DNA of 64,000 nt from Spongospora subterranea f. sp. subterranea (taxonomy: Eukaryota > Endomyxa: Phytomyxea > Phytomyxea > Plasmodiophorida), in assembly GCA_049724395.1 (NCBI GenBank), contig JAUGWO010000135.1, forward strand, positions 84,724 through 148,723, written 5' to 3'. A program made the translations under genes and the position numbers. Below are positions 48,700 to 60,714 of the stretch, piece by piece (the stretch's first letter is position 1; each line of letters opens with the position of its first letter). The notes under the pieces are model-generated. The model did not search any database. It saw nothing but the letters and a program-made list of their open reading frames with translations, and was not told the DNA's origin.

Positions 48700-49735
48700 C
48701 ATGTCAGTTCCTGGAGCCCAAACAATTAGTCCCATTTATTGATGTTGATTACCTGACATCTCGTCACCGAATTGATGTTGAATCAGGAGGAGATGTATTC
48801 GACATATTCCAAGAGGACCAGACGATCATGGAAATCCCCAATCATGATCGTAGCAACGCACGCCTTCTGTGCAGCAAATGGAGGAGAATATATGGGAGAT
48901 CAACTACTGCACGAGTGTGAGGGTGGCGGAACGATTCGGTCGTTCCTCAATGATCATGACGCGAACTATGCTCTGCCAATCTGATACAATAATATGGGAA
49001 CTGCTCGTATGGTGGCCGAATCGAAAAATCAAACCCCCGATACAATCAATGATTGTAATCATGGGCGGGGCCAAACAGACGGAAAGTGTGACAACGGGGG
49101 AAAAACAATCATTGAGGTAAAATACCAAAGTCATTTGATCTAACGCACCGAGTCAACATTGGACATATCTCAGGATGCGCTTTTGACTCCCACATAGGTT
49201 GCCAGGCCCAGGTTCGCTCCGCCCAACTCATCCCCTTCGGTCACGAGTTCGTCATGGCGCCATCTCGTCGAAGTGGGTTTCTGCATCACTCTATGTTGTT
49301 TTTGTTAGAACAAGTCCATATTATGTTCTGAAGGGACCATTTAGTTGATAATATCGGGATACGCTGGATCTGATCAACTCATTGCACATACAAGTTGCTG
49401 TCAATCAGCTGCAATCGTTCGACTCTGCAGTGACGATGACGATATTGAACTGGAATCAGTAGCACCACCGTCTGCTGAACCAAATCGAGGATACCATTTC
49501 GTAAATTGAGGAGTAAATCGCCAGTGATTATCATCGTGTTCGACTTCAAATATGTTTTCCGATTACTGAATCAGTACGTTCAAAGTGATACGGTGCTGGG
49601 GTAAATCATTGGCGTTATCCTGATAATTTGCCGAACCAAATTAAGACTCCTTATTATCATAACTTTTCAACAGGCAATGCACTGCATTGGCCCAGGACCT
49701 TAGATAATACTCCTTGTAGTGAAACACAACCTCAA
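48700..49735 (+). repeat. Duplicated segment A1
   Basis: Diverged direct copy of 54,030-54,965. Shared landmarks in the same order: gttcctggag, gattacctgacatctcg, atcatgatcgtagcaac, ctggatctgatcaactcatt, gcacatacaagttgctgtca, gtagcaccaccgtctg (gcagcaccaccgtctg in A2), catttcgtaaattga and ccttgtagtgaaa. Neither copy has a clear gene; one plus-strand segment keeps IMIVATHAFCAANG in A1 and IMIVATNAFCSANR in A2, the best hint of an old exon. Confidence 0.75.
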
Positions 49736-50066
49736 TTGTCATGATATAACAACGTTCATCAGAGTCTTAGTCTGATTAGAATTGCCAGTGCTTTTCTTTT
49801 TGCGAAATTAATCAACAATCTGACGCGTGTATAGGATGATATCGTTCTGTGTGATTATTTTTTATTGGTTTTTTGAATTTGCGATTTAAAATTTGCTTGA
49901 TCGGAAGACATGTTCGAATTGTACAATTATGGTCTGATCGGTTAGTAATCACAATTGTATTCGTGATGTGTTCCAAATCGGGTTTACCTCTACAGTTTCG
50001 CCTATTTTTTACTTACCTCTAATTCAAAAATCGTTTGCCCACACACGTTGACCTTGGTCTAATCAT

Positions 50067-51460
50067 TCAGAGTTTACAAATCGGATACCTCACGAACACA
50101 TCGTGATGAACAAGACGTCGGCAAAGCTCCTGGAAAACCTTGTTGAACTCGTCGTATGTGATCGGCCGCAAATGTTCAATATTTCGTCCACAGCTGAACC
50201 ATCGCTTGCCGGGAAACAAGCGTCCACTAGTCAGTTGAAAGGGATCCAACGTGAGCCAACAAATGTGAGATAGCATCAAACTCGGGGACATCGCGGTCAC
50301 GATGAAGCAAAAGGAGCGACTTCGTGTCGTGGCGCTTCTCCGTTTTGCCATCAACATCACAGGCCGCGCGCATCAAAAAGGATTTGAAGGATTATAGGGC
50401 GAATGGAACACCGACTGAGGTGCTCATTCTTCGAGATTATTGTATGAAGGAGAATGACCCGTACTTTTTCATGGTCTACAGAGCAACATATGACATCGAT
50501 AAAAAAATGCAAAAGACAAAGGACTTACAACAAAGAACGATTCTTCAAAATCATTCAAGTCGAGGTTTTTGGCATCGTCGTTGCGCATAAACATCTTTAC
50601 AAACACGATGAATATCGTGTAGACCATGAAAAAGTACGGGTCATTCTCCCTTCATACAATAATCTCGAAGAATGAGCACCTCAGTCGGTGTTCCATTCGC
50701 TCTATAATCCTTCAAATCCTTTTTGATGCGCGCGGCCTGTGATGCGGCCTGATGTCGTGGAGAAGCTGGCCATTTGGGTTGATGGCAAAACGGAGAAGCG
50801 CCACGACACGAAGTCGCTCCTTTTGCTTCATCGTGACCGCGATGTCCCCGAGTTTGATGCTATTTCACATTGGTTGGCTCACGTTGGATCCCTTCCAACT
50901 GACTAGTGGATGCTTGTTTCCCGGCAAGCGATGGCGTATCAAAGCAATTATAGAGAAGTAATGGCTAATACACAGATTTGAATTGGAACGGTTTCCAACG
51001 TGGAAATGCTATACCAACTTTACGTCGCTTTTGTCCTAACCGTTGGATAACTTTTACAGGGATTGTCGATGGTGAGAATGTTTTTAGACGACTATGGTTT
51101 TCATGGCGCCGATCCGGTCTATTCGGAACAGGTTACTATCGGAACATCACATTTCTAAAACACATTGCTAATCTCTGAGCGTGTGGAATGTTTGGGATTG
51201 GTATTGAACACGGTTACTCTATTTAGTGATATTCCGCCCGCCATGCGAACTCATTATTATAAACAGATCCAACACCTCCTGTCCCTTCAACATGCCTCAG
51301 CCCGACGATTGTCGCGATTGCTCGGGCAACCAGCACCTTCGTCCTATTGCACGTTGTCCACGAACTTCTCAGGTTCACGTTCTTGATCAGACTAATTAGT
51401 TTAATCACAAAGGATATATTGGCATCCACAGCGACGAGGAAGACTGAAGACATGCGAAAA
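50067..51460. mobile_element. Fossil fragments of a DIRS-like tyrosine-recombinase retroelement
   Basis: Two inverted copies of a tyrosine-recombinase segment (minus strand about 50,350-50,067; plus strand about 50,745-50,936) share SLLLLHRDRDVPEFDAI and GCLFPGKRW with the element at 62.9-64.0 kb. To the right, plus-strand 50,975-51,390 shows reverse-transcriptase features (a DD-containing segment, then VECLGLVLNTVTL and ASARRLSRLLGQ) of the kind seen between the RT and RNase H parts of DIRS/Ngaro elements. The pieces are incomplete, out of order and clearly broken in several ways. Probably old, with a later inverted duplication. Confidence 0.55.
50200..50936. repeat. Inverted repeat (palindrome) with 137-base loop
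   Basis: The left arm about 50,200-50,480 and the right arm about 50,618-50,936 are near-perfect reverse complements: catgaaaaagtacgggtcat, cgcgcggcctgtgatg, cggagaagcgccacgacac and tttcccggcaagcgatgg occur in both senses. The right arm has about 35 extra bases near 50,746-50,780. The loop is 50,481-50,617. The arms are much less diverged than those at 14.5 kb, so this inversion is relatively recent. Confidence 0.9.
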
Positions 51461-51793
51461 GACATGCAAAAACGTTGAAATCTCTGCGGAATTCGAGTGA
51501 ATTTAGCAGCTCACACTTTAACCGTGAACATACTGAACCGGGTATATACGGTGATCGTGGGTGATTATAGAGTTGAGGAGTTGTTGCCGCAACTGGCCAC
51601 GGCCGGCCGGCGCAACAGTGTCACTGTGTTGGACAAAACACGGACTTTTTCCAGGACAGTGACACAATGGCAATGGAGAAGTCATACACTACAGTGACAT
51701 GTGAATACCCATGTCAAGGAGTTGACTGTATGTAGTGCAGGGTCCGCTATTAATGTTTAGTACGAGGGATCCGCATTTCCTGTCATTTCCATA

Positions 51794-53724
51794 ATGGTGT
51801 CGTTCATGGCGTTCAGGGTCACTGTTGCAGTGATGTTTTTGATATTGCTTGTTTCTGGCTCATCCACCAGGTATACAAGGGCTTTGACCCCGGCTCCACA
51901 TACTAATCTTGGATTCTCATTTCGTTGTGCAGTGGCGGCGACCAGCTTTCGATAGGACAGCTGACGCCAGAGTTTTCCTTGATGGCATTGCTGAAATCTG
52001 ATGCGGTTGTGAAAGTCCTTGAAGACTTGTTTGAATTCGTGTACGGGACCCTCGTCATGACCAACATCATTTGCTGATTTCTATCCATAGCGACCTGCCT
52101 TGTGATATGGGATTAGTATCCCAAGCTTTAAAACATATCGGCCTTGAGTAACCCAATATTTCCACCCTCGATTTGTCCACGATTCAATCCTGGTCATTTA
52201 ACAGCTTCTACTTCTTAATCATGGTCAACAATCCACTAAACGACAAAATGTTGGACGTCTACCAAAATCCAATCGCCAAAGCTTTCTATGATGAGAAAGG
52301 CCATGACCAGTACTTCAAAGACTGCATATCACCGTTCAGGAAGGAACATTTAAAGAAGTTCGACGAAGACTTTGTGTCGGGTTTCCATCGAAATATCGAA
52401 TGGGGTTATTGGAACTCATTTGTTCATCAGTCAATGCTTTTGCAGTACAGTTTCGAGTTTTTTGCAAAATCCCGACTCTCAGGCAGAAGCCAAGAATGAG
52501 ATGATGGGGCCAAAAGATCAATTGCTTCAGGAGAACAGCCGTCAGGAAGACTTTACGAAACCACAAATTTCAACGGACAAGCGGTGATATTCAATATCTG
52601 AAAGTGTACTGTTCTTTATACTGAATCTAGCTTTCAGGCGCGAAATTTTCGTGTTTTTTTTTATTGTCCGGATCGTCCCCAAATTTCTAGTCGACTTCGC
52701 GAAAGTTCAGTACGAGGGCGTCGATCTGGAGATAGCTTCGGCATTCGCTGATCGTGTCGGACAGCAAGCGGTCGATTTTTTCTATCTGCAACGGTAGCTG
52801 TGGCTTGACGCGATCAAAGTGTTCGTGCCCCTCGCCTGATAGGCTTTTTTTAATCAGGACCCTGATTGATTGGGATCGGAAATTATTGCAGGAATCTGAT
52901 TGGTATTTCCGGTCCATTCTTTCAATCATCATCAACCGCTTATCTCCAGGTTTTCAGGAATGTTCTCTTGGGGCCGGTGTTTAACTACCTTGATGAGCGT
53001 ATCTTCCCATTCCAACAATATAGCCTCTTGGGAGCTGAGTCGAGGTTGCGCGGAATTCTGTCACCGATTACAATGCTGTGATTTGTATTCATCGTTTTGT
53101 TCATAAACGCCATTAGTAACATGTCGATTCTCACAGTTTACGTTTTTCAGCGAATGCTGTCGAATTCGCAATGCTCTATCATGCATATGTCGCTCTTCGT
53201 CATCATCAAATGTTCATGGAATATTCCAACAAGGTCTCTAATCTCTATCAAAAGGACTGGTAAATGACCATAATGAACAACTGTCGTTTTACCGTCTAAA
53301 TCATCTGGTTTAGCCAAAAAAAAATCGTCAGATTCATCTTACCAAACTATCGTGAAGAATTTGACGATTTGTGGTACCTTGTATATATCCTCATCATCAT
53401 CCCACCTGAAACCTGGCCATTTATTTCAGTTTTTTGAAATCACAACCTGCTGAAGACGTTGAGGGGTCAGGCCCAAATTTCATGTTCGGGCAATTTCTCG
53501 AGAATTTGGCGGACTTGCTGGGAAATGGGTGCGGTTCAATCTTGAATTATTGGCAATTTGTATAAAGTGTGTTCATGGTGTTCTCATGTAGACCAATTGG
53601 ATTTTCGGCGTTGAACAATGATAAAAAGGGAGAACTTCTCGTTCGACTCATGACTGCAAAGACTACAGCGATGACGATGAGGAGGCCGGATCCAGCTGAC
53701 TATAAAGGTGACGATGAAATGTAA
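51794..53724 (+). CDS. Phase-2 exon family, copy 6, intact putative secreted protein
   Basis: Twelve exons: 51794-51870, 51933-52040, 52091-52147, 52205-52375, 52446-52583, 52638-52793, 52843-52902, 52958-53077, 53137-53259, 53314-53373, 53430-53528 and 53592-53724. All eleven introns are GT-AG, 48-72 bases, phase 2, and the frame stays open to TAA 53722-53724: 433 aa. The leader (MAFRVTVAVMFLILLVSGSS) looks like a cleavable signal peptide. Later landmarks: ALLKSDAVVKVLEDLFEF, PLNDKMLDVYQNPIAKAFYD, FLVDFAKVQYEGVD ending FFYLQR, TLIDWDRKLLQESDW, NVLLGPVFNYLDERI, VEFAMLYHAYVALRHHQ, FGQFLENLADLLGNG and FSALNNDKKGELLVRLM. Mostly helical, few cysteines, no second membrane segment and no known domain. 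This is the reference copy for the family. Confidence 0.8.
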
Positions 53725-54029
53725 TAGTGTTCATTGGAACTCGGTTTTATATCGTGAGCTGTGTTGTCTCAGACCTTATGGCGAGAACTGACCCAATCAA
53801 AATTTGATGTGAGCTGTTGAGAGTGGGTCCTGCAAATCACTAAAAACACCTACCATTTGCCAGTAATTCCCAATTTTAGGAAAAGTTGTGTCATGATGGT
53901 ATCAGAAGCGTCAAGGACCAATGCATTGAGGGCTAGCGATGGCAATAACTAAATACTGCCTGTAGCATCGCGAGCACTTTGATGAGAATGGAAACACCTT
54001 CATCAAGACGTGGAGAATTAATAGTTTGG

Positions 54030-54965
54030 AAGAGAGTTCCTGGAGTCAAACAAATTATTTGGTCTCATTTACTGATGTTGGTTACCTGACATCTCGCCAC
54101 CTTAGATTTTTTCGACCCGGAAAGAAGATGTACTGTATTTGGCAAATTCAAAGAGTACAAGAGGATCATGGAATCTGCAATCATGATCGTAGCAACAAAC
54201 GCCTTCTGTTCGGCGAATCGGGAAAAATATACGTGAGATGAACTAATTAACGAGCTTGAGGGTGGTTGAACGATTCGAGGGTTTTATGCTTTGCGAAGGT
54301 GATATATGAGAATGGATGGGGAATGTGGCGACACCGAGAATCAACTAACGTTGATGTCAAAACCCAAGTCATTCGACTTGACTCACCGAATTCACCATTG
54401 GACATATCTCAATATGCCCTTTCGGCTCCCAAGTTGCCAGGGCTAATAAGTTCTCTCCCCCTCGGTGCCGATTTTTTCCATCGCGCCCTCTCGTCGGACT
54501 GGGGTTTCTGCATCACTATATCTTTTTGGTTAAAAAAAATTCCAAAATATGTTCTGAAGGGGACCCAGTAGTGAATAATATCGGAATATACTGGATCTGA
54601 TCAACTCATTGCACATACAAGTTGCTGTCATTCAGCTGCGATTGTTCGACTCTGTAGTGACGATGAAGGTGATATAGAACTGGAATCAGCAGCACCACCG
54701 TCTGAGTCGTCTACACCATTTCGTAAATTGACGAGTAAATCGCCGGTGATTAGCATCGTGCTCGGCTGGGTCCAGAAAACTGAGTAGTATGTTCAAAACG
54801 ATACGGTGCTGGGGTAAATCATTGGCGTTATCCCAATATTTTGACGAACTAAACTGAAACTCCTTGGTCGAATAACTTTCCTAGCACCTGTTGTATTCCT
54901 CAAGCAAAGGCCAGCACTCCATTTGCCCACGACAGTAGATAGTACCCCTTGTAGTGAAAAATGGC
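54030..54965 (+). repeat. Duplicated segment A2
   Basis: Second copy of segment A1. With the following family copy 7 it repeats the order A then family gene seen in A1 and copy 6, so the underlying duplication unit was several kilobases long. Confidence 0.75.
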
Positions 54966-55038
54966 CTCATGATTCTTTAGAATTGCCATCCTTCTGCGTT
55001 GAAGATTGCAGAGGCGTTCCAATAAACTGTTTCTCCGA

Positions 55039-55857
55039 TCAATACATCAGTGGACTCCAAATCCAAATACTTCTGTTGAGAAAGGCAGATTTGATCGACG
55101 GTTGGGAATTTAAAAGTTGGGTGAAACCACCGGTCTCACTAAACCCACGAGCAATTGAATTTGGACACACGAAGGTGCAGCCCAACGATTCAATAAATCT
55201 GCCCAAATTTATCCTCCTTGCTCTGTAGTGTACGCCAGAGGAGAAAACTTCAAACTCCAACGACGACGCTTTTCCGTCTTTGGTGTCAACCGCAATGGAA
55301 TCTCAATAAAGTTCAGTAGTGTGTTGCCAGAACAGAATGGACGGTGATGATGGATTTGAATAGGAAACCACAATACTATGGTTCCGTGGAGAAATGGAAA
55401 ACACGTTCGCCGATGGCAGATAATCACTTCTGGTGACAGCTGAAACTATTGCATTCTGGAAGAGACCATCGAACCGATGGGACCGTGAAAGCACCGCTGT
55501 AGAGAGCAAGGGTTCGTGGTTTCGGTTTTGTTTGGGCTTGTCAAGATCCTTGGAAAGAGTTTGAGGTAAAATAATGACATGAACACTATCAAGATGCCCC
55601 AGGAAAAACACACCTGTCGCACTCGGCGCGGAGGATGATTTTAGCTCGGCGATACCTTCCGAGGCACATTAAATGATTGAATATGAGTTCTGAGTTTCCT
55701 CGCTCCATAATGAGAATGCTGATTGGGATGCGATTCGCAAAACGTCTTGAACGATCAGTGGATCCAGCTGCGAGGAGTTCAAGAAGTGCCCGAAGAGGGG
55801 GCAATGATTGGCGCGATTTGCGGGTGGGTAGAACGAACCCATCGACATGCACAAATG
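55039..55857 (-). CDS. Hypothetical multi-exon gene, boundaries unsolved
   Basis: Minus-strand frames that read like exons: RALLELLAAGSTDRSRRFAN to LGRYRRAKIILRAECD (about 55,790-55,620), then after a 28-base GT-AG gap VHVIILPQTLSKDLDKPKQN to YLPSANVFSI (about 55,590-55,330), then ASSLEFEVFSSGVHYRARRI to FLNRSIWIWSPLMY ending at TGA near 55,039. The first junction keeps phase 2; the second could not be resolved. No family recognised, and no resemblance to the phase-2 family was seen. It might be a gene or a decayed one. Confidence 0.35.
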
Positions 55858-56044
55858 AATTGCATCAGCTCCCAGGCAGTCCTTGGCGTAGCATCATTGG
55901 TAAAAGCAATTACACGATTACGGTAATCTCAAACACCCGTTTTAGAATGATTTAAACCGCACCATCTGGCACATCTTGCTGCGTTCAGCTTCAGACCACT
56001 CTGCCGACACAGTTCGAATATTTTTCGTAAAAACACCAGTTTCC

Positions 56045-57345
56045 GGATTTTCTGCAAAATCCCGATTCTAAAACAAAAGCCGAGAACGTGATGAACCAGT
56101 GCAGAAGGTCAATTGCTTGTTGAGCACAGTCGTCAGTACAAACTCACAAACAAACGGGGATACAATCTAAGACGGGCTTAGCACAACATGCTTTGATTGC
56201 TTGAAACTTTTCTGCCGAAAGATTATAACTAAACGAATAAATTTACAGTATAAATTGAATAGAGGACGTGAAAACTTGAACCCTGGCCGCCCAGGGTCAA
56301 TTTCGACCGTGCGATGATCACCGACAGTTGATTGCAATAACGGAGCGATACGTCTGGCCACAATGGAACAACCTGATTGATCATCCAGCATGGGCATCAC
56401 TCTAGCGTTCAGACGCGAACTCTGTGTGTCCCATTTGATATTCAAGGCCGTCCCCAAACTCCTAGCCGAATTCGCGGAAGTTCAGCACGAGCGTGCCTAT
56501 GTGCAGAGAGCATCGAATTTCGCTGCTTGTGCCCGAGACCAAACGATCGATTTTTTTTATTTGCAACGGTAGCTGTGTTTTGAAGCGATCAGAGTGTTCG
56601 TGCCCCTCGCCTGATAGTGAGTTTGATCAGGGACCTGGTGGCATGGGATGCGACATTACTGCAGGAGCTGGATCAGTATTCCAGGGCCACTCTATCAAAC
56701 ATCATCAAACGCTCATCATCACGTTTTTCAGGAATGTTCTCTTGGGCCGGTGTGTACCTACTTGATCAGCGTATGTCCACACCCAAAGATTTTGGCCACT
56801 TGTTGGCTGGGTAGAGTATCATTCTGACACCGAACACAATGAGGTGATTTGTAAAGATCGGTTGGTCGATAAACGCCATTAGTCATATATTGATTCTCAA
56901 AAGTCACGTTTGGCAAGCGAATCATGTCAAATTCACAATGCTCTATTGTGCATTTGTCGCTCTTTGTCATCGTCAAATGGTCATGGAATATTTCAAAGAG
57001 AAAGCGTTAGATTCTGGTTCTTCATTTTTATGAAAACAAGGTTTCTGAGCTCTTTTCAAAGCGACTGGTAAATGACCATCATATACGCCGTTTTTAACGT
57101 CCAAATCATCTGGTTTAGCGCAACAAGATCAATGAGATTCACCATCCCATACTATAGAGAAGAAGATGACTGGTGGTGCATCTTATAACATTTCATCAAT
57201 CCTATGAAACTTGGCCATGTATTTCAGTTCGTGGAATCACAACCTCCTGAGGAAGATGTTCAGGGGTCCGGGCGAATTCTCCTGCTGAGGGAATTTTGAA
57301 CAAATTTAGCGGAATTGCTGGAATGGGTGCGATTTTGCGCTATTT
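56045..57345 (+). pseudogene. Phase-2 exon family, copy 7, 5'-truncated and frame-damaged
   Basis: Collinear with 52,455-53,560 of copy 6: DFLQNPDSKTKAENV, RELCVSHLIFKAVPKLLAEF ending FFYLQR, LIRDLVAWDATLLQELDQ, NVLLGRC, then VKFTMLYCAFVALCHRQMVM. The first intron after FFYLQR is almost identical to that in copy 6, including tgttcgtgcccctcgcctga. The exon beginning NVLLG has lost one G relative to copy 6 and runs into a stop, and there is no leader exon, so this copy is a pseudogene. Confidence 0.7.
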
Positions 57346-57697
57346 TGTTAAAATTAATACCTTGTCGCCAATTCGTAGGGGGTTTATAACAAGCTTTGTT
57401 CTGGTCTGTCCCGGTTGGTGGCAGGTTAGGACCAGGTTGGTGGCAGGTTAGGACCAGAGACTTGAGTTGGCCAGCTAAAACGGAAGTAGAGCGCAGGATG
57501 GTGAGCATGGGAGGAACGACCTCTTGAAAAATAGACGGCTGATTTGTACTGATGCGACTTGGGTTCAAGGCATTGTGGTGCTCTGAACAGGGAATATCCC
57601 CCGTCTCCCAAGGGATCCGTTCGTCCCATATTTGACTCTGAACTCATCCCTTGCCCGATGGCGAACAGCGCTACTGTAGCGCCATCCCATTCCTCCA

Positions 57698-60240
57698 ATG
57701 CGTGTCCTCAAGTTGTTGATATTGCTGTTGGTGGCGACCAGACCGACTCGATCTGTGACAACCGAACATGGTCATGGTTGGGGCGAACGGTTGGGGTCCG
57801 GTCAGGTCAATGCCGCTACAAGAATCCCCTCCTCGACTTTATCGGTATGGATGGCGGAATTTCGCTCCATGAAATTGTCAAATTCTGAGAGCATTGATCG
57901 TAGCAGGACACCATGTCGCCGTCGCACGAGTGGGCCATGGTCCACACCATGACCCAAGGTTTACACTATCGGGTATTCGAATATCCGACCTAAAAATTAA
58001 ATTTGCTGCAAGGCAATTTCTTGTTGGCGTTTGATTTTTTCAAAATCAATCGTGTCGACCAGTTTGGTGAAAGTTCTTCGATGAATGTTGTCGTTCAGCC
58101 CATCTTCATATAGTAATTCGGCTTGTTAAGTGCGTTTTTAGGAATGGAACTCGAGCCCGGGTTCGAAAACTGGCGCGTCCCATATCCGTATCCATTCTCA
58201 ACAGTTGAGCCAAGAGGGCGAGAACCTCGATTGCCTTATCGATTTAAATCGAATTCCTATTGATTCGGAAATGTTGCCGTCAAAAGACTTTCTCGAGAAT
58301 CTCGTGCCCGATAACAGGAACGACCACCAGTTTGGTGAAAGTTCTTCGATGAAGATAGTCGTTTAGTTCATCTTTATATACACATTCGGCTTGTTAAGTG
58401 CTTTTTTTAGGAATGGAACTCGAGTCCGGTTTCGAAAATTGACCTGTCCCATATCAGTATCGATTCTCAACAGTTGATCCAAGAGCGCGAGAACCTCGAT
58501 TGCCTTATCGATCTAAATCGAATTCCTATTGATTCGGAAATGTGGCCGTCAAAAGAATTTCTCGAGAATCTCGTGCCCGATAGCAGAAAAGCCCACCAGT
58601 TTGGTGACAGTTCTTCCAGAAACTTAGCCGTTCAGTGCTTGTCCAAATTGTGTTTGGGTTGGCTAAGTTGGTCTTAGGATTGGAACTGGAACACGAGTTC
58701 AAACCGTGATGAATCCCGTATCAGTAATGATGGACAACAGTCAATAGAAAGCGTACAGGGCAAAACTTTCGATTGCCTCAGCGACAAAACGATTCATTCA
58801 AAAAACCAGCCAGTTGACGTTCGTGAGAATTTCTTGCCAGTAAGCGATTGCCGAGAATCGTGATCACCAATATCTGCTTATGGCTTAATAGGGATGGATT
58901 TCCGGAGCACACTCCCAAAATGGTTCATTTCCGTAATTACAAGTACTTGGTGGCATTGAGAGTGCTCTGTCCGCTCTTAAACTGGGACCTGGATGAGGTC
59001 AAAGACTATGATAGCCTCTGTGTGTTTCTGGTTAGAACTCTGGTTCCCCGCTTTGCTGGGATTTGATGATCACAAACGGTATTGTTTGCTTAGGGAAAGG
59101 AGACGAATCCTGAACAGGTCGAGTTTCAAGACAGTGTCGCCACGACGGATCACATCATCAAACTACTGTTGCGCGGAATGTCGGGGCGGGATAAGGCTGA
59201 GGTCGGACAAAACAACATCGATGTTCCTGATCCTGGACAAATTGGCAATTCACCCAGCACCCGGCAAAAACTGATCTTGATTTCGAATTTTGTTTTGAAA
59301 GTGGTCTCTTGCAGAAAATCGGGCTGCAGTATTAGTCATAAGGTAATGTATTGTCTCAAGCACACCTGTATCCCCATCCTTCGATGTCTTGTGAAATGTT
59401 GTGGCAAAGACATCGACCTGTTCCAGACACGTTGGGGAACGAGTTTCAAACACCGTAAATTTGGATTGAAATGCTGCCCCGGTCTTAGATCAAATTATCA
59501 CACCTGCGGTTACCACATGACGAAACTCGTCAGACACCCTGACAACAGGTTTTCATTCGTTTTGTTTAGAAACAGTGATGAACATTTGTCCTTTCAGAGA
59601 CAAAGACTCCGGTTTATTGTATCTCAAAGCTCTTGCTCATGCTGTTTCATTTTCAAAAACCGCAGAAGAAAAGCTCAATCTGTGCTGGAAATTCAACGAG
59701 GAATACCGATCAAGCGGCTCCATGACTCGACAGTTTCACCGATCATATTATAACCTGTCTACGAAACCCATCTGGGGGTGCTTTGTTCATCACTGTGGCC
59801 AAAATACAGATGAGTGGATTCGAAAATGGGGCCCTCAAATCGCACATTGGAAATTCAGAATGCGGAATTGTCATGGCCTCGAGTCCATTCGATGCGGATC
59901 GATAGAGCCACCATTTGACATTCCAGCAAGACTTGATCTTCCTCGTAAATCAACCCGAGACCTCAAAGCGCTTTCCAAAATCTTCGAACAGTATGATCAG
60001 TTCGTGATTAATAAGACAGCAACAATGAGATGCCCTCATCCGGATTTAACCGCTTTTATCAGAAAGTGCCGTTTTGTTAAGAATTGTTTACATCGTCATT
60101 GCGCTGGAAGTGTTCAGGAATTCGTTCGGAGATGGGGAGAATCAGTAAACTACACCAAGTTCAGTCGCAATTCCTGTCCTGGAACAGACAGAAAGGAATC
60201 TGATATCTGTCAATATGAACTTCGGACATCCCAAGTTTAG
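57698..60240 (+). CDS. Repeat-built cysteine-rich protein, probably secreted
   Basis: A hydrophobic leader at 57698 (MRVLKLLILLLVATRPTRS) is the likely first exon, though the link to the next exon near 58,020 is unsolved. Then come three tandem exon-intron units (about 58,140-58,860), each encoding a diverged copy of a module with ENLDCLIDLNRIPIDSEM and FLENLVPD, with phase-0 borders. After DGFPEHTPKMVHFRNYKYL (exon ending with FL at a GTTAGAAC donor) and GKETNPEQVEFQD, the C-terminal part has three Cys modules: CLVKCCGKDIDLFQTRWG, WGCFVHHCGQNTDEWIRKWG and CLHRHCAGSVQEFVRRWG, each followed by a KF or WKF motif and a C-P/H-G. A 49-base intron sits after HPDN. Stop TAG at 60238-60240. No known family. 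Confidence 0.55.
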
Positions 60241-60393
60241 ATCAGGGTTGACCCACCAGTTACTCAACAAACAAGGAAAACCACTTCGAGGATCGTGGCT
60301 CACCAAAAACAAACAACACCATCCTCTTTATAGTGATAAAAATTCCCGATTCCCAATGTTTGACTAAAAACAAAATCATTCTGACGCGGGCGT

Positions 60394-60600
60394 CTAACGC
60401 TTTCTGTTGCGTTTATTGACTTTTATGTTTTCAAAGGCGAATTCAATTTGTGTCAGTTGATCACGCAGGTCCAGGTTGGATTTGGTTATCTGGAAGGATT
60501 TCGGAATCCACATTTCCAGTAGGGCCCATTCGACTTGATCTCCACCGCGTATGAAGACGGCGACCAACTCGAGATCAGCCGAAGGACGAAATCAGGTCGG
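60394..60600 (-). CDS. Short orphan coding exon, hypothetical
   Basis: The minus frame ADLELVAVFIRGGDQVEWAL to WIPKSFQITKSNLDLRDQL ends NKRNRKR at TAG 60394. It reads like a genuine 3' exon with a basic tail, but no start or upstream exon could be placed. Confidence 0.3.
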
Positions 60601-60714
60601 GCGCAAATTGCATGTAAAGTATTTCGTTTTAGTTTATATGGGAATTTCATTGTTTATATCATAATACATTTTAAATCAAAAGATGAAGTCGGAAGTGTCC
60701 CAGTTTATTAGAAA

